Positions 32,556 to 41,855 of a DNA stretch of 64,000 nucleotides are shown piece after piece. Numbering within the stretch: position 1 is the first letter of the stretch; every line of letters begins with the position of its first letter. The notes under the pieces are model-generated. The model ran no database searches, was not told the DNA's origin, and saw nothing but the letters and a program-made list of their open reading frames with translations. The stretch comes from Actinomycetes bacterium (GTDB taxonomy: Bacteria; Actinomycetota; Acidimicrobiia; Acidimicrobiales; Microtrichaceae): positions 310,001-374,000 of the forward strand of contig JAAEPF010000024.1 of NCBI GenBank assembly GCA_024222295.1. The letters are read 5' to 3'. Position numbers and translations under genes: made by a program.

Positions 32556-33719
32556 GTGAGTGAACGACCGACGGCTCGCGAGCTGACCGCCCCCGTATTC
32601 GACGGCGACACCCGCAACGACCCGCACCCGGCGTATGCGCGGCTGCGTGCCGAGGCGCCGGTGGTCTGGCACGAAGATCCCGGCATCTGGGTGCTGAGCC
32701 GCTACGCGGACGTGATCATGGTCAACAAGGACACGGCCACGTTCTCCTCCAAGGGCGGAATACTGCCGATGGAGATCGGCATCGAGTACCCGTCGCCGCC
32801 CACGATGATGCACACCGACCCTCCTGAGCACACACGGCTGCGCACCGCGGTGGCAGAAGGGTTCAGGCCCTCGCGGATCGCCGCACTGGAGCCAGATGTG
32901 AGCGACCACGTCGCGGGCCTGGTGGCGGCGCTTCCGACCGCCAAGCCGTTCGACGTGGTGGAGTCCTTGGCGGCCCCGCTGCCGCTGATGGTCATCTGCG
33001 ATCTGCTCGGCCTTCCATCGAGCGACTGGCCTCTGTTCTGGCAGTGGTCCGATGCAGTGATCCCCGGTGCGGCGGACATGTCCGACCAGCGTCGTGGCGA
33101 GCTCAAGACGGCGCTCGAGGCACTGTTGCGCCGCCACATCGCGGCCTGCGAAGGGCTCGTGGCAGACCTGTGCGACCGCGGCCTCGACGACGAAGAGGTC
33201 TACATTCTGCTCAACCAGCTGCTGGTTGCGGGCAACGAGACCACTCGCAACCTCGTGTCTGCAGGCCTGCTGGCGCTCGCCGAGAACCACCAGGAGTGGG
33301 CGAAGCTGGTGGCGGACCCGGTTTTGATCCCGTCTGCGGTGGAGGAGTTGCTGCGCTGGACCACTCCGGTGGCGTCCTTCATGCGCACCGCCACCCGCGA
33401 CGTCGAGATCGGAGGCCAGGCCGTGCATGCGGGTGACCCGGTACTCATGTTGTGGGCCTCGGCCAACCGCGACGAAGCGGAGTTCGGCGCCGATGCAGGC
33501 GAGCTGCACGTGGACCGCGACCCCAACCACCACCTCGCATTCGGCTTCGGGCCGCACTTCTGTGTGGGCGCGGCGCTCGCCCGCATGGAGGGGCGGCTGG
33601 TACTCGAAGCCCTCGTGGGGAGGTACGCGACGCTGGAACCAGCAGGCCAGGCCGTTCGGAGCCCGTCAACGGTGATCGCTGGGTTCCAGTCGGTGCCGCT
33701 GGTGGGATCTGCGGGCTGA
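32556..33719 (+). CDS. Cytochrome P450
   Basis: A 387-residue soluble P450. The heme loop FGFGPHFCVGAALARME holds the axial cysteine. The I-helix is LLVAGNETTRN with the paired Thr, and the K-helix ExxR is EELLRW. MHTDPPEHTRLRTAVAEGF is the C-helix region. It would hydroxylate a hydrophobic substrate with electrons from a ferredoxin. No ferredoxin gene is adjacent. The start is GTG 32556. Its place after an acyl-CoA synthetase and GNAT suggests a role at the start of substrate oxidation. Confidence 0.93.
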   Translation: MSERPTARELTAPVFDGDTRNDPHPAYARLRAEAPVVWHEDPGIWVLSRYADVIMVNKDTATFSSKGGILPMEIGIEYPSPPTMMHTDPPEHTRLRTAVAEGFRPSRIAALEPDVSDHVAGLVAALPTAKPFDVVESLAAPLPLMVICDLLGLPSSDWPLFWQWSDAVIPGAADMSDQRRGELKTALEALLRRHIAACEGLVADLCDRGLDDEEVYILLNQLLVAGNETTRNLVSAGLLALAENHQEWAKLVADPVLIPSAVEELLRWTTPVASFMRTATRDVEIGGQAVHAGDPVLMLWASANRDEAEFGADAGELHVDRDPNHHLAFGFGPHFCVGAALARMEGRLVLEALVGRYATLEPAGQAVRSPSTVIAGFQSVPLVGSAG

Positions 33720-33734
33720 TCCGGGACGCGTGGG

Positions 33735-34310
33735 ATGCCTGTCGCAGCGGTCGTCCTTGCAGCCGGGTCGGGGAGCCGGTTCAGCGGCTCCACCCACAAG
33801 CTGCGCGCCGAGGTCGACGGCCGGCCGCTCATCTGCACAGCGGTCGACGCGGCGCTCGAATCGGGCATCGGCCCCGTGATCGTTGTGACCGGAGCCGAGC
33901 CCCTCGGTGACTTGCTGGCGCCTTCGGTAATCGAGGTACACGCCGGGGACTGGTCGGCGGGGCAGTCACACTCCCTGGCTGCGGCGGTGGGCGCGGTCGA
34001 GGCCACGAGTGTTCAGGCCATCGTGGTGGGGCTCGGTGACATGCCGGGCGTGACGGCCGAATGCTGGCGTGCCGTGGCCGGCTCCGGGGCGCAGATCGGC
34101 GTGGCCACCTATGGCGGCCACCGGCGCCCGCCGGTCCGTATCGCACGTGAGTTGTGGCCGGAGCTGCCCGCGGCGGGTGATGAGGGCGCCAGGGCCCTGA
34201 TGCGGCGCCGGCCCGACCTGGTGGTCGAGGTGCCCGTCGACGGCGACAGTCGTGACGTGGACACCGTGGATGACCTTCGCTCCGAGGCGGGACCGACCGG
34301 CGATCAGTGA
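33735..34310 (+). CDS. MobA-like nucleotidyltransferase (molybdopterin cytidylyl/guanylyltransferase family)
   Basis: A 191-residue nucleotidyltransferase. VVLAAGSGSRFSGSTHKL is the nucleotide-binding signature and VVGLGDMPGVT the acidic metal site. The family attaches CMP or GMP to molybdopterin. A CoxG-type gene lies 0.7 kb downstream, the usual company of a molybdenum hydroxylase, yet no such hydroxylase is in the window. The two may serve an enzyme encoded elsewhere. Confidence 0.78.
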   Translation: MPVAAVVLAAGSGSRFSGSTHKLRAEVDGRPLICTAVDAALESGIGPVIVVTGAEPLGDLLAPSVIEVHAGDWSAGQSHSLAAAVGAVEATSVQAIVVGLGDMPGVTAECWRAVAGSGAQIGVATYGGHRRPPVRIARELWPELPAAGDEGARALMRRRPDLVVEVPVDGDSRDVDTVDDLRSEAGPTGDQ

Positions 34311-34385
34311 GACAACTGCGCCTAGTGGTGGATTTCGACGGGTGAGTGCATATTTGCTTGGGGTTGGAGGAAGAAGGGAACCACC

Positions 34386-34961
34386 ATGTCTGAACGAGCA
34401 CTCCGAGCAGCAGAGCAGCACGGTCCGCCGAGGCACCTCGGCGATCCGACCGACCTTGCCGCGCTCGTGGGCGGCTCCGGCGACCATGGCCCTGCCGACG
34501 TGCCCGTCTGGGCTGCAACGGCTTCGATCGAGCTTCCACGCAGTGCCTTCGAGCGATTCGTGGTGGCGATTCCCCTGTTCCTGGTGGGTGCACTGGTGTT
34601 CATGTCCGGGATCGCCCAGCCAGTGTCTCTCGGGTTGGCGGTGTTCCTCTGGATCTGGGCCGTCGCCACGCTGGTGGTCGAACACGACTGGGACGGCCGC
34701 CACTTGCGCCTGAAGGTCTTCGGGCGCCCCTTCCGGCTCGTCAATGTCGACCCCGCAGCCGTTCTCTCCGTGCCGCGGATGAGCGGCCTGCTCGGCAGGT
34801 CGTTGGTGATAGCGGCGCCCGACATCGACGAACCCGTCGTGATGCGGGGCCGGTCTCTCGTCACCAGTGTCAGGGACACCATCGTTCCGCTGATCTGGGT
34901 GCCCGACCGCACGGCCCAGCTCTGGGCCGACCTGCTCGCGGTCGACTACGAGCGCTACTGA
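34386..34961 (+). CDS. Membrane protein of unknown function
   Basis: A 191-residue protein. After a soluble N-terminus, a hydrophobic pair (FERFVVAIPLFLVGALVFMS and PVSLGLAVFLWIWAVATLVV) forms two membrane helices, followed by a basic/acidic domain (DGRHLRLKVFGRPFRLVNVD). I do not recognise a family; the C-terminal part resembles membrane-bound PH-like domains only loosely. ATG 34386 follows AAGAAGGGAACC, a reasonable ribosome site. It lies between the MobA-like and CoxG-like genes. Confidence 0.65.
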   Translation: MSERALRAAEQHGPPRHLGDPTDLAALVGGSGDHGPADVPVWAATASIELPRSAFERFVVAIPLFLVGALVFMSGIAQPVSLGLAVFLWIWAVATLVVEHDWDGRHLRLKVFGRPFRLVNVDPAAVLSVPRMSGLLGRSLVIAAPDIDEPVVMRGRSLVTSVRDTIVPLIWVPDRTAQLWADLLAVDYERY

Positions 34962-35037
34962 GCCCGGCACCGTCCAATCACCCGGCCACCGCGGCGGGTC
35001 GGAGCATCCCCCGGTAGAGTCGTGCGCTCGGAGGTAG

Positions 35038-35748
35038 ATGGTGCAGCTCAGGAACTCGTTCACAGTGGATGTTGGCCTCGACCGGGCCTGGCAGGTCCTC
35101 ACTGACGTGCCCGCCATAGCGCCCTGCCTGCCGGGAGCGCAGCTCAAGGAGGTCGACGGCGAGGAATACCTGGGCATCGTGAAGGTGAAGGTGGGCCCGA
35201 TCGTCGCCCAGTACAAGGGCATGGCCACATTCGTGGAACAGAACGCGACCGATCACCGGATCGTGTTGCGCGCCGAAGGTCGCGAGACACGCGGCCAGGG
35301 CAACGCGACTGCGCTGATCACAGCCACGCTCCAGGAGCGTGGCGAGCAGACCGAGGTGGTGGTCGACACCGACCTCACGGTCACGGGCAAGGTTGCCCAG
35401 TTCGGGCGTGGAGTGATGGCCGACGTTTCCTCCAAGCTGATGGAACAGTTCGCCGACAACCTCGCCTCCACAGTGCTGGCGGCCCCCGATGATGCAGCCG
35501 GTGAGGACTCACCCGCCGGCACTCCAGGAGGTTCCGGCCAGAGCGACCAGTCGCGAAAGGACTCCGGTTCCGGGCAGTCCAATGGCACGGAGCCGGACCG
35601 CGACCCGCCGGTTGGGGCGGATCCCGAGCCGATCGACCTGCTCGGAACGGCTGGTGCCCCGGCTGCGCAGCGCCTGATCCCCGCGGTCATCGCGGCGGTG
35701 GTGGCGGTGCTTCTGGTCAGGTTCATCATGCGCCGCCGCCGCCGCTGA
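35038..35748 (+). CDS. CoxG/SRPBCC family protein with C-terminal membrane anchor
   Basis: A 236-residue protein. Residues about 1-150 match the CoxG SRPBCC lipid-binding fold (LRNSFTVDVGLDRAWQVLTD, IAPCLPGAQLKEVDGEEYLG, VAQFGRGVMADVSSKLMEQF). A Ser/Gly/Asp-rich linker follows, then a terminal membrane helix (LIPAVIAAVVAVLLVRFIMR) with a basic end, so it is anchored with the domain inside. CoxG recruits molybdenum CO dehydrogenase-type enzymes to the membrane. ATG 35038 has GGAGG just upstream and a TAGAGT -10 at 35015. No Mo hydroxylase lies in this window. Confidence 0.82.
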   Translation: MVQLRNSFTVDVGLDRAWQVLTDVPAIAPCLPGAQLKEVDGEEYLGIVKVKVGPIVAQYKGMATFVEQNATDHRIVLRAEGRETRGQGNATALITATLQERGEQTEVVVDTDLTVTGKVAQFGRGVMADVSSKLMEQFADNLASTVLAAPDDAAGEDSPAGTPGGSGQSDQSRKDSGSGQSNGTEPDRDPPVGADPEPIDLLGTAGAPAAQRLIPAVIAAVVAVLLVRFIMRRRRR

Positions 35749-35759
35749 GCGGCATCGAC

Positions 35760-36239
35760 GTGGGCGGCAGCACACAGCGCAGCAGAGCGGAGGACGTTGC
35801 TGCGGTCACGGAGTTGCTCGGCCGCGAGCCGAGGGCCGGTTTCGAGGTCGTGGTTCGCAACGACCAAGGTATGCCCGTGGTCATACGCAACCATCCGTTG
35901 CTCGACGACGGCACCCCGATGCCTACCCGCTTCTACCTGGTGGACCGCGAGCTCAACCGTCGCATAGGCACGATCGAGGCCGAGGGTGGTGTGCGGCGTT
36001 CCGAGGCGGAGGTCGGACTGGAAGCAATCGCGCGGACCCATGACCTGTACCGCGTGGAACGCGACGCACACATACCCGCCGACTGGAACGGCCCGAGGCC
36101 GGTCGGAGGCGTGGGAGGCACCCGCCAGGGCGTCAAGTGCCTCCACGCCCACTACGCGCACCACCTGGCCGGGGGCGATGATCCAGTCGGGCGCTGGGTG
36201 CAGCATCAGCTCGACCTTGGAGGCGCAGACCGTGACTGA
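35760..36239 (+). CDS. DUF501 family protein
   Basis: A 159-residue cytoplasmic protein (GREPRAGFEVVVRNDQG, NHPLLDDGTPMPTRFYLVDR, IEAEGGVRRSEAEVGLE, CLHAHYAHHLAGGDDPVG). DUF501 proteins, of unknown function, are regularly paired with Ppx/GppA phosphatases in actinobacteria, as here, where the two genes overlap by 8 nt. The start is GTG 35760. Confidence 0.85.
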   Translation: MGGSTQRSRAEDVAAVTELLGREPRAGFEVVVRNDQGMPVVIRNHPLLDDGTPMPTRFYLVDRELNRRIGTIEAEGGVRRSEAEVGLEAIARTHDLYRVERDAHIPADWNGPRPVGGVGGTRQGVKCLHAHYAHHLAGGDDPVGRWVQHQLDLGGADRD

Positions 36240-37155
36240 GCCGCTGTGGGCAGCCGTGGACTGCGGTACCAACTCGACGCGGCTGCTCGTGTCCGACGGC
36301 TCCAATGCCCTCGAGCGGCAGATGGAGGTGACCCGGCTGGGCAAGGGCGTGGACGCCACGGGAGAACTGGCCGGTGAATCCGTGGCCCGCACGCTCGAGG
36401 TGCTCGCCGACTACAAGGAACGGATCGACCACCACGGTGTGCAGGGCGTGCGCATCGCCGCCACGTCTGCGTGCCGCGACGCCACGAACCGTGACGAATT
36501 CCTCGGCCCGGCCCGTGAACTGCTCGGTGTGGATGTGGAGCTCCTGAGCGGTGAGGAGGAGGCAGAGCTCTCGTTCTTCGGGGCAACGACCGGACTCGAC
36601 CCGGTCGACGGCCCGTGGCTGGTCGTCGACATCGGGGGTGGCTCCACTGAGTTCGCGCTGGGTTCGGACCGGGTCGAAGCCGCAGCCTCGGTGCAGATGG
36701 GCTGCGTGCGTCTGACCGAGAAGTACCTGCATGGCGATCCGCCACGTCCTGAGGAACTGTCCAACTGCCTGGCCGAAGTCGAGTACTACCTCGACGGCGT
36801 GCTTCGCGAGAACCCGATGGTCACCGCTGCCAACCGCCTGGTCGGGCTGGCGGGAACGATCACGAATGCGGCTGCGATCGAGATCGGGCTGGCCGAGTAC
36901 GACCCCGACGAGGTGCACCACTTCGAGCTGACCAAGGCGGCAGCCGAGGACGTGTTCCGCACCGTTGCCACGGAGCCGCTGGCAGACCGGGTCCACAACC
37001 CGGGCTTGGAACGACAGCGTGCGGATGTGATCGTTGGCGGAATGTGCGTACTCGTGGGGATCATGCGCAACTGGGGGTTCGACAGCTGTGTCGTGTCCGA
37101 GTCGGACATCCTCGATGGCCTCGTGCTGTCACAGGTCGACGGCCGGCGGCACTGA
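36232..37155 (+). CDS. Ppx/GppA family exopolyphosphatase
   Basis: A 307-residue phosphatase of the actin-like ATPase fold: AAVDCGTNSTRLLV, EEAELSFFGATTGL, VVDIGGGSTEFALG and GLAGTITNAAAIE. It would hydrolyse polyphosphate or (p)ppGpp-type phosphates. It belongs to the short single-domain class (about 300 residues) common in actinobacteria. The start is GTG 36232, inside the end of the DUF501 gene. The TGA overlaps the ATG of the GNAT gene. Confidence 0.9.
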   Translation: MTEPLWAAVDCGTNSTRLLVSDGSNALERQMEVTRLGKGVDATGELAGESVARTLEVLADYKERIDHHGVQGVRIAATSACRDATNRDEFLGPARELLGVDVELLSGEEEAELSFFGATTGLDPVDGPWLVVDIGGGSTEFALGSDRVEAAASVQMGCVRLTEKYLHGDPPRPEELSNCLAEVEYYLDGVLRENPMVTAANRLVGLAGTITNAAAIEIGLAEYDPDEVHHFELTKAAAEDVFRTVATEPLADRVHNPGLERQRADVIVGGMCVLVGIMRNWGFDSCVVSESDILDGLVLSQVDGRRH

Positions 37156-37790
37156 TGCCCCTGCGCCGCCGGTCCCAGCCGACATCTCCCCCGACCGAGC
37201 CGGTCACAATCCGGGGGGGCCGAGTTGTGCTCCGGCCGCTGGCAGCCTCGGACTTCGAACAGTGGCGCGAGGTGCGCCGCCGCTGCGCCGACTGGCTCAC
37301 CCAGTGGGAACCACGGCCGTCCCCCGGCCAGCCCGACACCGTGGAGGATCGCAACGCGTTCGCCTCCCGCTGCTCGGTGCGGCTGCGCGAGATCCAGCTG
37401 GGCACGGGGTTCGGCTTCGGCATCTTCGTGGATGGAGGCTTCCGCGGTGAGGTCAACCTCAACACGATCCACCGGGGGGCCCGCCAAAATGCCTACGTCG
37501 GCTACTGGATCGACGAAGCCGTGGCAGGGCAGGGCTACATGCCCGAGGCGGTGGTGGCCGTGCTGCAGTTCGCGTTCGAGCAACTGCACCTGCACCGGGT
37601 GCAGATCGCGATCGTGCCGCGCAACATGGCCAGCCGGCGCGTGGTCGAGAAGCTGGGCCTGCGCGACGAAGGCGTGGCGCTTCGCTACCTGCAGATCAAC
37701 GGCGTGTGGGAGGACCACATCCGCTACGCCGTCACCTCCGAGGAGTGGGCCGAACACGGCGAGGCGATGGTCGCCGGCTGGCTGGGTTGA
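37155..37790 (+). CDS. GNAT acetyltransferase, RimJ-like
   Basis: A 211-residue acetyltransferase of the ribosomal-protein type: VVLRPLAASDFEQWREVR, NAYVGYWIDEAVAGQGYMPE with the acetyl-CoA loop, and MASRRVVEKLGLRDEG. It probably acetylates a protein N-terminus or a small amine. It is coupled to the Ppx/GppA gene by a one-base TGATG overlap. The next gene is convergent, 2 bp away. Confidence 0.85.
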   Translation: MPLRRRSQPTSPPTEPVTIRGGRVVLRPLAASDFEQWREVRRRCADWLTQWEPRPSPGQPDTVEDRNAFASRCSVRLREIQLGTGFGFGIFVDGGFRGEVNLNTIHRGARQNAYVGYWIDEAVAGQGYMPEAVVAVLQFAFEQLHLHRVQIAIVPRNMASRRVVEKLGLRDEGVALRYLQINGVWEDHIRYAVTSEEWAEHGEAMVAGWLG

Positions 37791-37792
37791 GC

Positions 37793-38545
37793 TCAGTCCG
37801 CGTTTATGCGGGCTCGCAGGTCGGCGAGTCGCTGGGAGAACTCGGGTGTGTCCATCGACGTGACCTGCTTGGCAAGCTCATGGTCCACTGCATCTGTGTG
37901 CCGATCGATGTCGGCCACCTCGCACAGCGTGGCCTTGGTGTCGACGATCAGTTTCCTCGGTGTGGACGTGGCCCGGGCCGCGACCATGAGCGCACGCTCC
38001 ATCAGGGACTCGGCGGGCGCCGCCTCCCATGCCAGGCCCGCCTCGACGGCTTCCTCGGCGCCGAGGATCTGGCCGAACAGCACCATCGCTGCCGCGGTCT
38101 GTGGCCCGACGATCCGCCGGAGCATCCAGGTGTGGCCGCCGCCAGGGTGGATGCCGAGGTCGAGGAAGCGGCAGTCGAAGCGGGCGTCGGTACCGGCGAT
38201 GCGCAGATCGCATGCGAGGGCGAGGTTGAGTCCGGCGCCCACAGCTGGTCCGTTGACCGCCGCGATGGTTGGAAGGCGGCTGGCGGCGACGGCGAGGAAG
38301 CCGTCGTAGATCGAGCGCAGGCCTTCCTCGCGCGAGTCACCCAGTTGGGTGAGGTCCGCGCCCGCACAGAACGCCTTGCCCGCACCGGTGACCACTACGA
38401 CTGTCACATCCTCGTCGGCCTCCAGCACCGCCATGGTGTCGACAAGCTCCGCGCACAGGCCGAGCGACAGGGCGTTGCGCCGAGCGGGATCGTCGAGGGT
38501 GATGACGGCAACGCCGTCGTGTCGCTCGAGTCGAAGGTGTGCCAA
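37793..38545 (-). CDS. Enoyl-CoA hydratase/isomerase family protein
   Basis: A 250-residue crotonase. LERHDGVAVITLDDPARRNA, AFCAGADLTQLGD and NGPAVGAGLNLALACDL (oxyanion hole) are typical, followed by FLDLGIHPGGGHTWML. It would hydrate or isomerise an enoyl-CoA. It does not carry the CTGACG repeat upstream. Convergent with the GNAT gene and divergent from the glycosyltransferase, whose start is 29 bp away. Confidence 0.9.
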   Translation of the reverse strand: MAHLRLERHDGVAVITLDDPARRNALSLGLCAELVDTMAVLEADEDVTVVVVTGAGKAFCAGADLTQLGDSREEGLRSIYDGFLAVAASRLPTIAAVNGPAVGAGLNLALACDLRIAGTDARFDCRFLDLGIHPGGGHTWMLRRIVGPQTAAAMVLFGQILGAEEAVEAGLAWEAAPAESLMERALMVAARATSTPRKLIVDTKATLCEVADIDRHTDAVDHELAKQVTSMDTPEFSQRLADLRARINAD

Positions 38546-38573
38546 CTGGGGGCCTCCTGTACCGTCATTCGCC

Positions 38574-39818
38574 GTGAGAATCCTCGCGGTCGCCGAACTG
38601 TACCCATGGCCCGCTGTCGACGGTTACCGGCAGCGCCTGGAACACATGCTGGGCGGCCTCGCATCGGCGGGCACGGTGGACCTCTTCTCTCTCGCTCCCG
38701 TCGACGGTGCACCATCGCAGCCCCCTCCGATCGACGGGCTAGGTGAAGTGGTCACTTCCCCGACGGTGCATCTCCCCTCCGGCGAGTGGATGCGCACATG
38801 GGTCCGTTCCGACGCCCCGCGGAGGCTGCTCACCTTCGACTGGACCGAAGCCCGCCGCGAACTGGCCGCATGGGGCCCCGAGCCGGACGTGGTCTGGTAT
38901 TCGCTGCTCGACACCTGGGTCGCCGTTGGCGACCTGTTCCCCCACGCGGCGTCCATCGTCGACTTCGACAACCTCGAGAACCTGCACATGAGGTTGCGTC
39001 GCCGGCGCCCACCGCGCTTCGCGCCCGGGTCCGCGGTCGCGGAGAAAGTGCGCGGCAGCGCCCGGTGGATGGCATCACGGTCCCTCGATGTGGTCGACGA
39101 ACGTCGTTGGGACGCCGGGCAGCGCCGCTGCGCCGAGGAGGTCGACCGTGTGGTTGTGTGCTCCGAGCTCGACGTCGAACGCTCGGGGTGCGACAACGCG
39201 GTTGCGGTGCCCAACGGCGCGGACCGTCCCAGCGGGGTCGACACCGATCGAACCCAGCTGCGCGGCGATGTACCCACGATGCTGTTCGTCGGCGCGCTCG
39301 ACTACGAGCCCAACAGGGAGGCGGTCGAGTGGATGGTGCGTGAGGTGCTCCCGCTGATCCGGCGCAGGCTCCCCGCCGCGGTGCTTCGGATCGTGGGTCG
39401 CGGCGCCGAACGAGTCGACTGGGTGGCGCCGGTTGCCGGTGTCGACCTCGTTGGCGAGGTCGATGAGATCCGACCCGAACTCGACCGGGCCGACGTGTCG
39501 GTGGTGCCGATCCGGGCCGGGGCTGGCACTCGCCTCAAGGTGGTCGAGGCGCTTGCACACCACATCCCGTTGGTGACCACCACGGTTGGCACCGAGGGAA
39601 TCGACGTGGTCGACGCACAGCACGGCCAGATCGCGGACGACGAGCGCACCTTCGCCGATGCCTGCCTGCGGTTGCTCACCGACGGGGCCCTGCGCCAACA
39701 GATGGCGGACAGCGGTGCGGAACTGTTCGAGCAGCGCTACACGTGGGATGCGATCGGCCAACGCGTGGCCGAGCTCGCGCTCGAGGTCGGTGGCGAAGGC
39801 GACCGGCCCGCGAGCTGA
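38574..39818 (+). CDS. Glycosyltransferase, GT4-like (family 1 group)
   Basis: A 414-residue GT-B enzyme. The N-terminus RILAVAELYPWPAVDGYRQR holds the acceptor loop. The C-terminal half (MLFVGALDYEPNREAVEWMV, VDLVGEVDEIRPELDRADV, GAGTRLKVVEALAHHIPL) is the nucleotide-sugar-binding GT4 pattern. The visible E-x7-E-like site is VEALAHHIPLVTTTVGTEGI. It probably adds a sugar to a lipid or glycan. GTG 38574 is chosen; an upstream ATG in frame would overlap the hydratase gene. Confidence 0.85.
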   Translation: MRILAVAELYPWPAVDGYRQRLEHMLGGLASAGTVDLFSLAPVDGAPSQPPPIDGLGEVVTSPTVHLPSGEWMRTWVRSDAPRRLLTFDWTEARRELAAWGPEPDVVWYSLLDTWVAVGDLFPHAASIVDFDNLENLHMRLRRRRPPRFAPGSAVAEKVRGSARWMASRSLDVVDERRWDAGQRRCAEEVDRVVVCSELDVERSGCDNAVAVPNGADRPSGVDTDRTQLRGDVPTMLFVGALDYEPNREAVEWMVREVLPLIRRRLPAAVLRIVGRGAERVDWVAPVAGVDLVGEVDEIRPELDRADVSVVPIRAGAGTRLKVVEALAHHIPLVTTTVGTEGIDVVDAQHGQIADDERTFADACLRLLTDGALRQQMADSGAELFEQRYTWDAIGQRVAELALEVGGEGDRPAS

Positions 39819-39819
39819 T

Positions 39820-40899
39820 TCAGTCAGAACCCGAGCGGGGGCGCACGACAGCGGGGGAGTGGCGGAAGAACTGCTCCACGTCTCGTTCGTAGCGGTAGGT
39901 CGTCGAACTGCCCACGACATCGCGCAGGCGGGTGGTCTCGACGAAGTCCCGCACGGCCTCGGCGGAGGTGTACTCGTACTCGAACCCGGCTGCCGTCAGC
40001 TTCGAGTTGTCGACACCGCGGCCGAAGCGCAGCAGGTCGAGGTACTCCTGGGGCAGATCGACCCCGAGCAGCTTCAGCGGTGAGGTCAGAAGGCCGGTAC
40101 CCACGGGGAGGATCGGCACCGTGCGCTTGTGGCACATCGCAGCGACCTCGGACCAGGGCAGCAGGCCGTCGCCGGCCACGTTGTAGACGCCGGGTATCTC
40201 GTTGCGCAGGGCGAAGATCATCGCCCGCACGACGTCGTCTTCATGGACGAACTGGAAGCGCGGGTCGAACCCGAGGATGGATGGCACCACCGGCAGTCGC
40301 AGGACCCGGGTGAGCGGGGTCTCGATGTCGTCGCCGATCACGTTGGAGAACCGCAGCAGCGAGACGTTGATGTGCGGGTTGTCCTCCGCGAAGTCACTCA
40401 CGTAACCCTCGACCGCTTCGAGGCTGCGCTCCACCGGGCGGCTGGCGGTGCGTGACCGGGGCGTGGTCTCGGTGAACCACACCGGGTCCTCCGGTGCGCA
40501 GCCGTAGATGACGGTGGACGACTTGACCAGCACGTTGCGCACGGTCGACTCGGCGCTGGACGCGGCCGCAAAGAGGTTCATCGTGCCGATCACGTTGATC
40601 TCGTGCATCTCCCGTTTCGACATCAGGGTGGGGTCGACCACGAGGAACGTGTGCACGATCGTGTCGACCTCGGTGGCCTTCACGATACGGGCGAGCGTGG
40701 AGTAGTTGGCATCGACGCGGACGTACTCGGTGCGTTCGAGCTCGACTGTGGGTTCGGTGGTGTCGAGCCCGACGATCACCTCGACCGACGGATCGGCTTC
40801 GAGCGCCTGGGCGGCCAGTCCGCCCCAGAAGGTGCCGAGTCCGGTAACGAGAACCCGCTTGGGTCCCCTCGATGCCGCGGTGCCGTTGGTGTCGCTCAT
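39820..40899 (-). CDS. NAD-dependent epimerase/dehydratase (extended SDR)
   Basis: A 359-residue extended SDR. VLVTGLGTFWGGLAAQAL is the nucleotide loop, YVRVDANYSTL and VDTIVHTFLVV follow, and VLVKSSTVIYGCAP holds the Ser and Tyr region. FSNVIGDDIETPLTRVLRLP and FVHEDDVVRAMIFAL are further marks. It probably works on a sugar nucleotide or lipid precursor. The ATG at 40899 overlaps the acyltransferase stop (ATGA), so the two are co-translated. It ends 1 bp from the convergent glycosyltransferase. Confidence 0.85.
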   Translation of the reverse strand: MSDTNGTAASRGPKRVLVTGLGTFWGGLAAQALEADPSVEVIVGLDTTEPTVELERTEYVRVDANYSTLARIVKATEVDTIVHTFLVVDPTLMSKREMHEINVIGTMNLFAAASSAESTVRNVLVKSSTVIYGCAPEDPVWFTETTPRSRTASRPVERSLEAVEGYVSDFAEDNPHINVSLLRFSNVIGDDIETPLTRVLRLPVVPSILGFDPRFQFVHEDDVVRAMIFALRNEIPGVYNVAGDGLLPWSEVAAMCHKRTVPILPVGTGLLTSPLKLLGVDLPQEYLDLLRFGRGVDNSKLTAAGFEYEYTSAEAVRDFVETTRLRDVVGSSTTYRYERDVEQFFRHSPAVVRPRSGSD

Positions 40900-41855
40900 C
40901 CGAACCACACCGACTCGCGGTTGCGGAGCATCTCGTACAGAGCCGACTGGATGTGGTCGCGGATCGCCTCTGACTCCTCCATCACCCTCGAGCGGCTGTA
41001 GCGCTCCTGGTCGGGTGGCACGTCGAAGTGGACCGGGTCGAGCACCTTGAGGGTGAACTTCGCGGGGAAGTAGCCCGCCACGCCGAGCGGGCCGAGGGCC
41101 AACATGTTGGCGGTCACCGGCGCGTAGGGGGCGCCGATCACCTTGGCCAGGCCCGGGATGTGCGCCAGGGTCGGCATGGCCTCCTCGGAGCCGACCACCG
41201 CGATGGGCACCACCGGGACTCCGGCGCGCATGGCGATCTCCACGAAGCCACCGCGGCCGAACCGACGTAGCTGGTAGCGCTCGTCGAAGGTCTTGGCGGG
41301 GCCTTTGGAGCCCTCGGGGAACACGAGCACGAGCTGGTCCTGGTCCTTCAGCAGGCGGTAGGCGTTGTCCGGGTGGGCGGGCAGCCCACCGAGGCGCGAC
41401 CACAGGGTGCCGATCACTGGCATGGAGCGGAAGTAGTTGTCGGCGAGCCCGTAGACCGGGCGCTCGAGCTCGGTCTCGATGCCGTGCATGATCACCGGTG
41501 CGTCTGCGGGGATGGCGCCCGCATGGTTGGCCACGAGCAACGCCCCGCCGTCGGTGGGAATCTTCTCGAGGCCGTGCCAGTCTGCGCGGAACCACTTGCG
41601 GTACAGCGGGTCGTACATGCGCCTGGCGATGGCGCGCATGCTCTCGGAACGACCCCATTCGTCGACATCGGACAGCCTTGGATCGTCGGCGGGCCCGGGC
41701 TCTTCCTCGCGGGGCACGAGGATCAGTTCGCCACCGCGCTTGGGGGCGTCGGCGTCCAGCTGGACAGCTCGACCCGCAGCTGCGGGTCGGCCCTGGTCGG
41801 GCGCGTGCGCCTCATCTGGTGTTTCGGGGGGCGGGGCCCCTGAATCGGCGGCCAT
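40896..41855 (-). CDS. PlsC-type lysophospholipid acyltransferase family protein
   Basis: A 319-residue acyltransferase. After a Pro/Asp-rich N-terminal segment of about 70 residues, the catalytic block reads LLVANHAGAIPADAPVI (H-x6-D spacing, as in the DGAT-like branch rather than HX4D). The PEGSKG motif follows in LVLVFPEGSKGPAKTF. It transfers an acyl chain from acyl-CoA or ACP to a glycerolipid. No membrane helix is obvious; it may associate peripherally. Operon partner: the epimerase gene downstream (4-nt overlap). Confidence 0.82.
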   Translation of the reverse strand: MAADSGAPPPETPDEAHAPDQGRPAAAGRAVQLDADAPKRGGELILVPREEEPGPADDPRLSDVDEWGRSESMRAIARRMYDPLYRKWFRADWHGLEKIPTDGGALLVANHAGAIPADAPVIMHGIETELERPVYGLADNYFRSMPVIGTLWSRLGGLPAHPDNAYRLLKDQDQLVLVFPEGSKGPAKTFDERYQLRRFGRGGFVEIAMRAGVPVVPIAVVGSEEAMPTLAHIPGLAKVIGAPYAPVTANMLALGPLGVAGYFPAKFTLKVLDPVHFDVPPDQERYSRSRVMEESEAIRDHIQSALYEMLRNRESVWFG

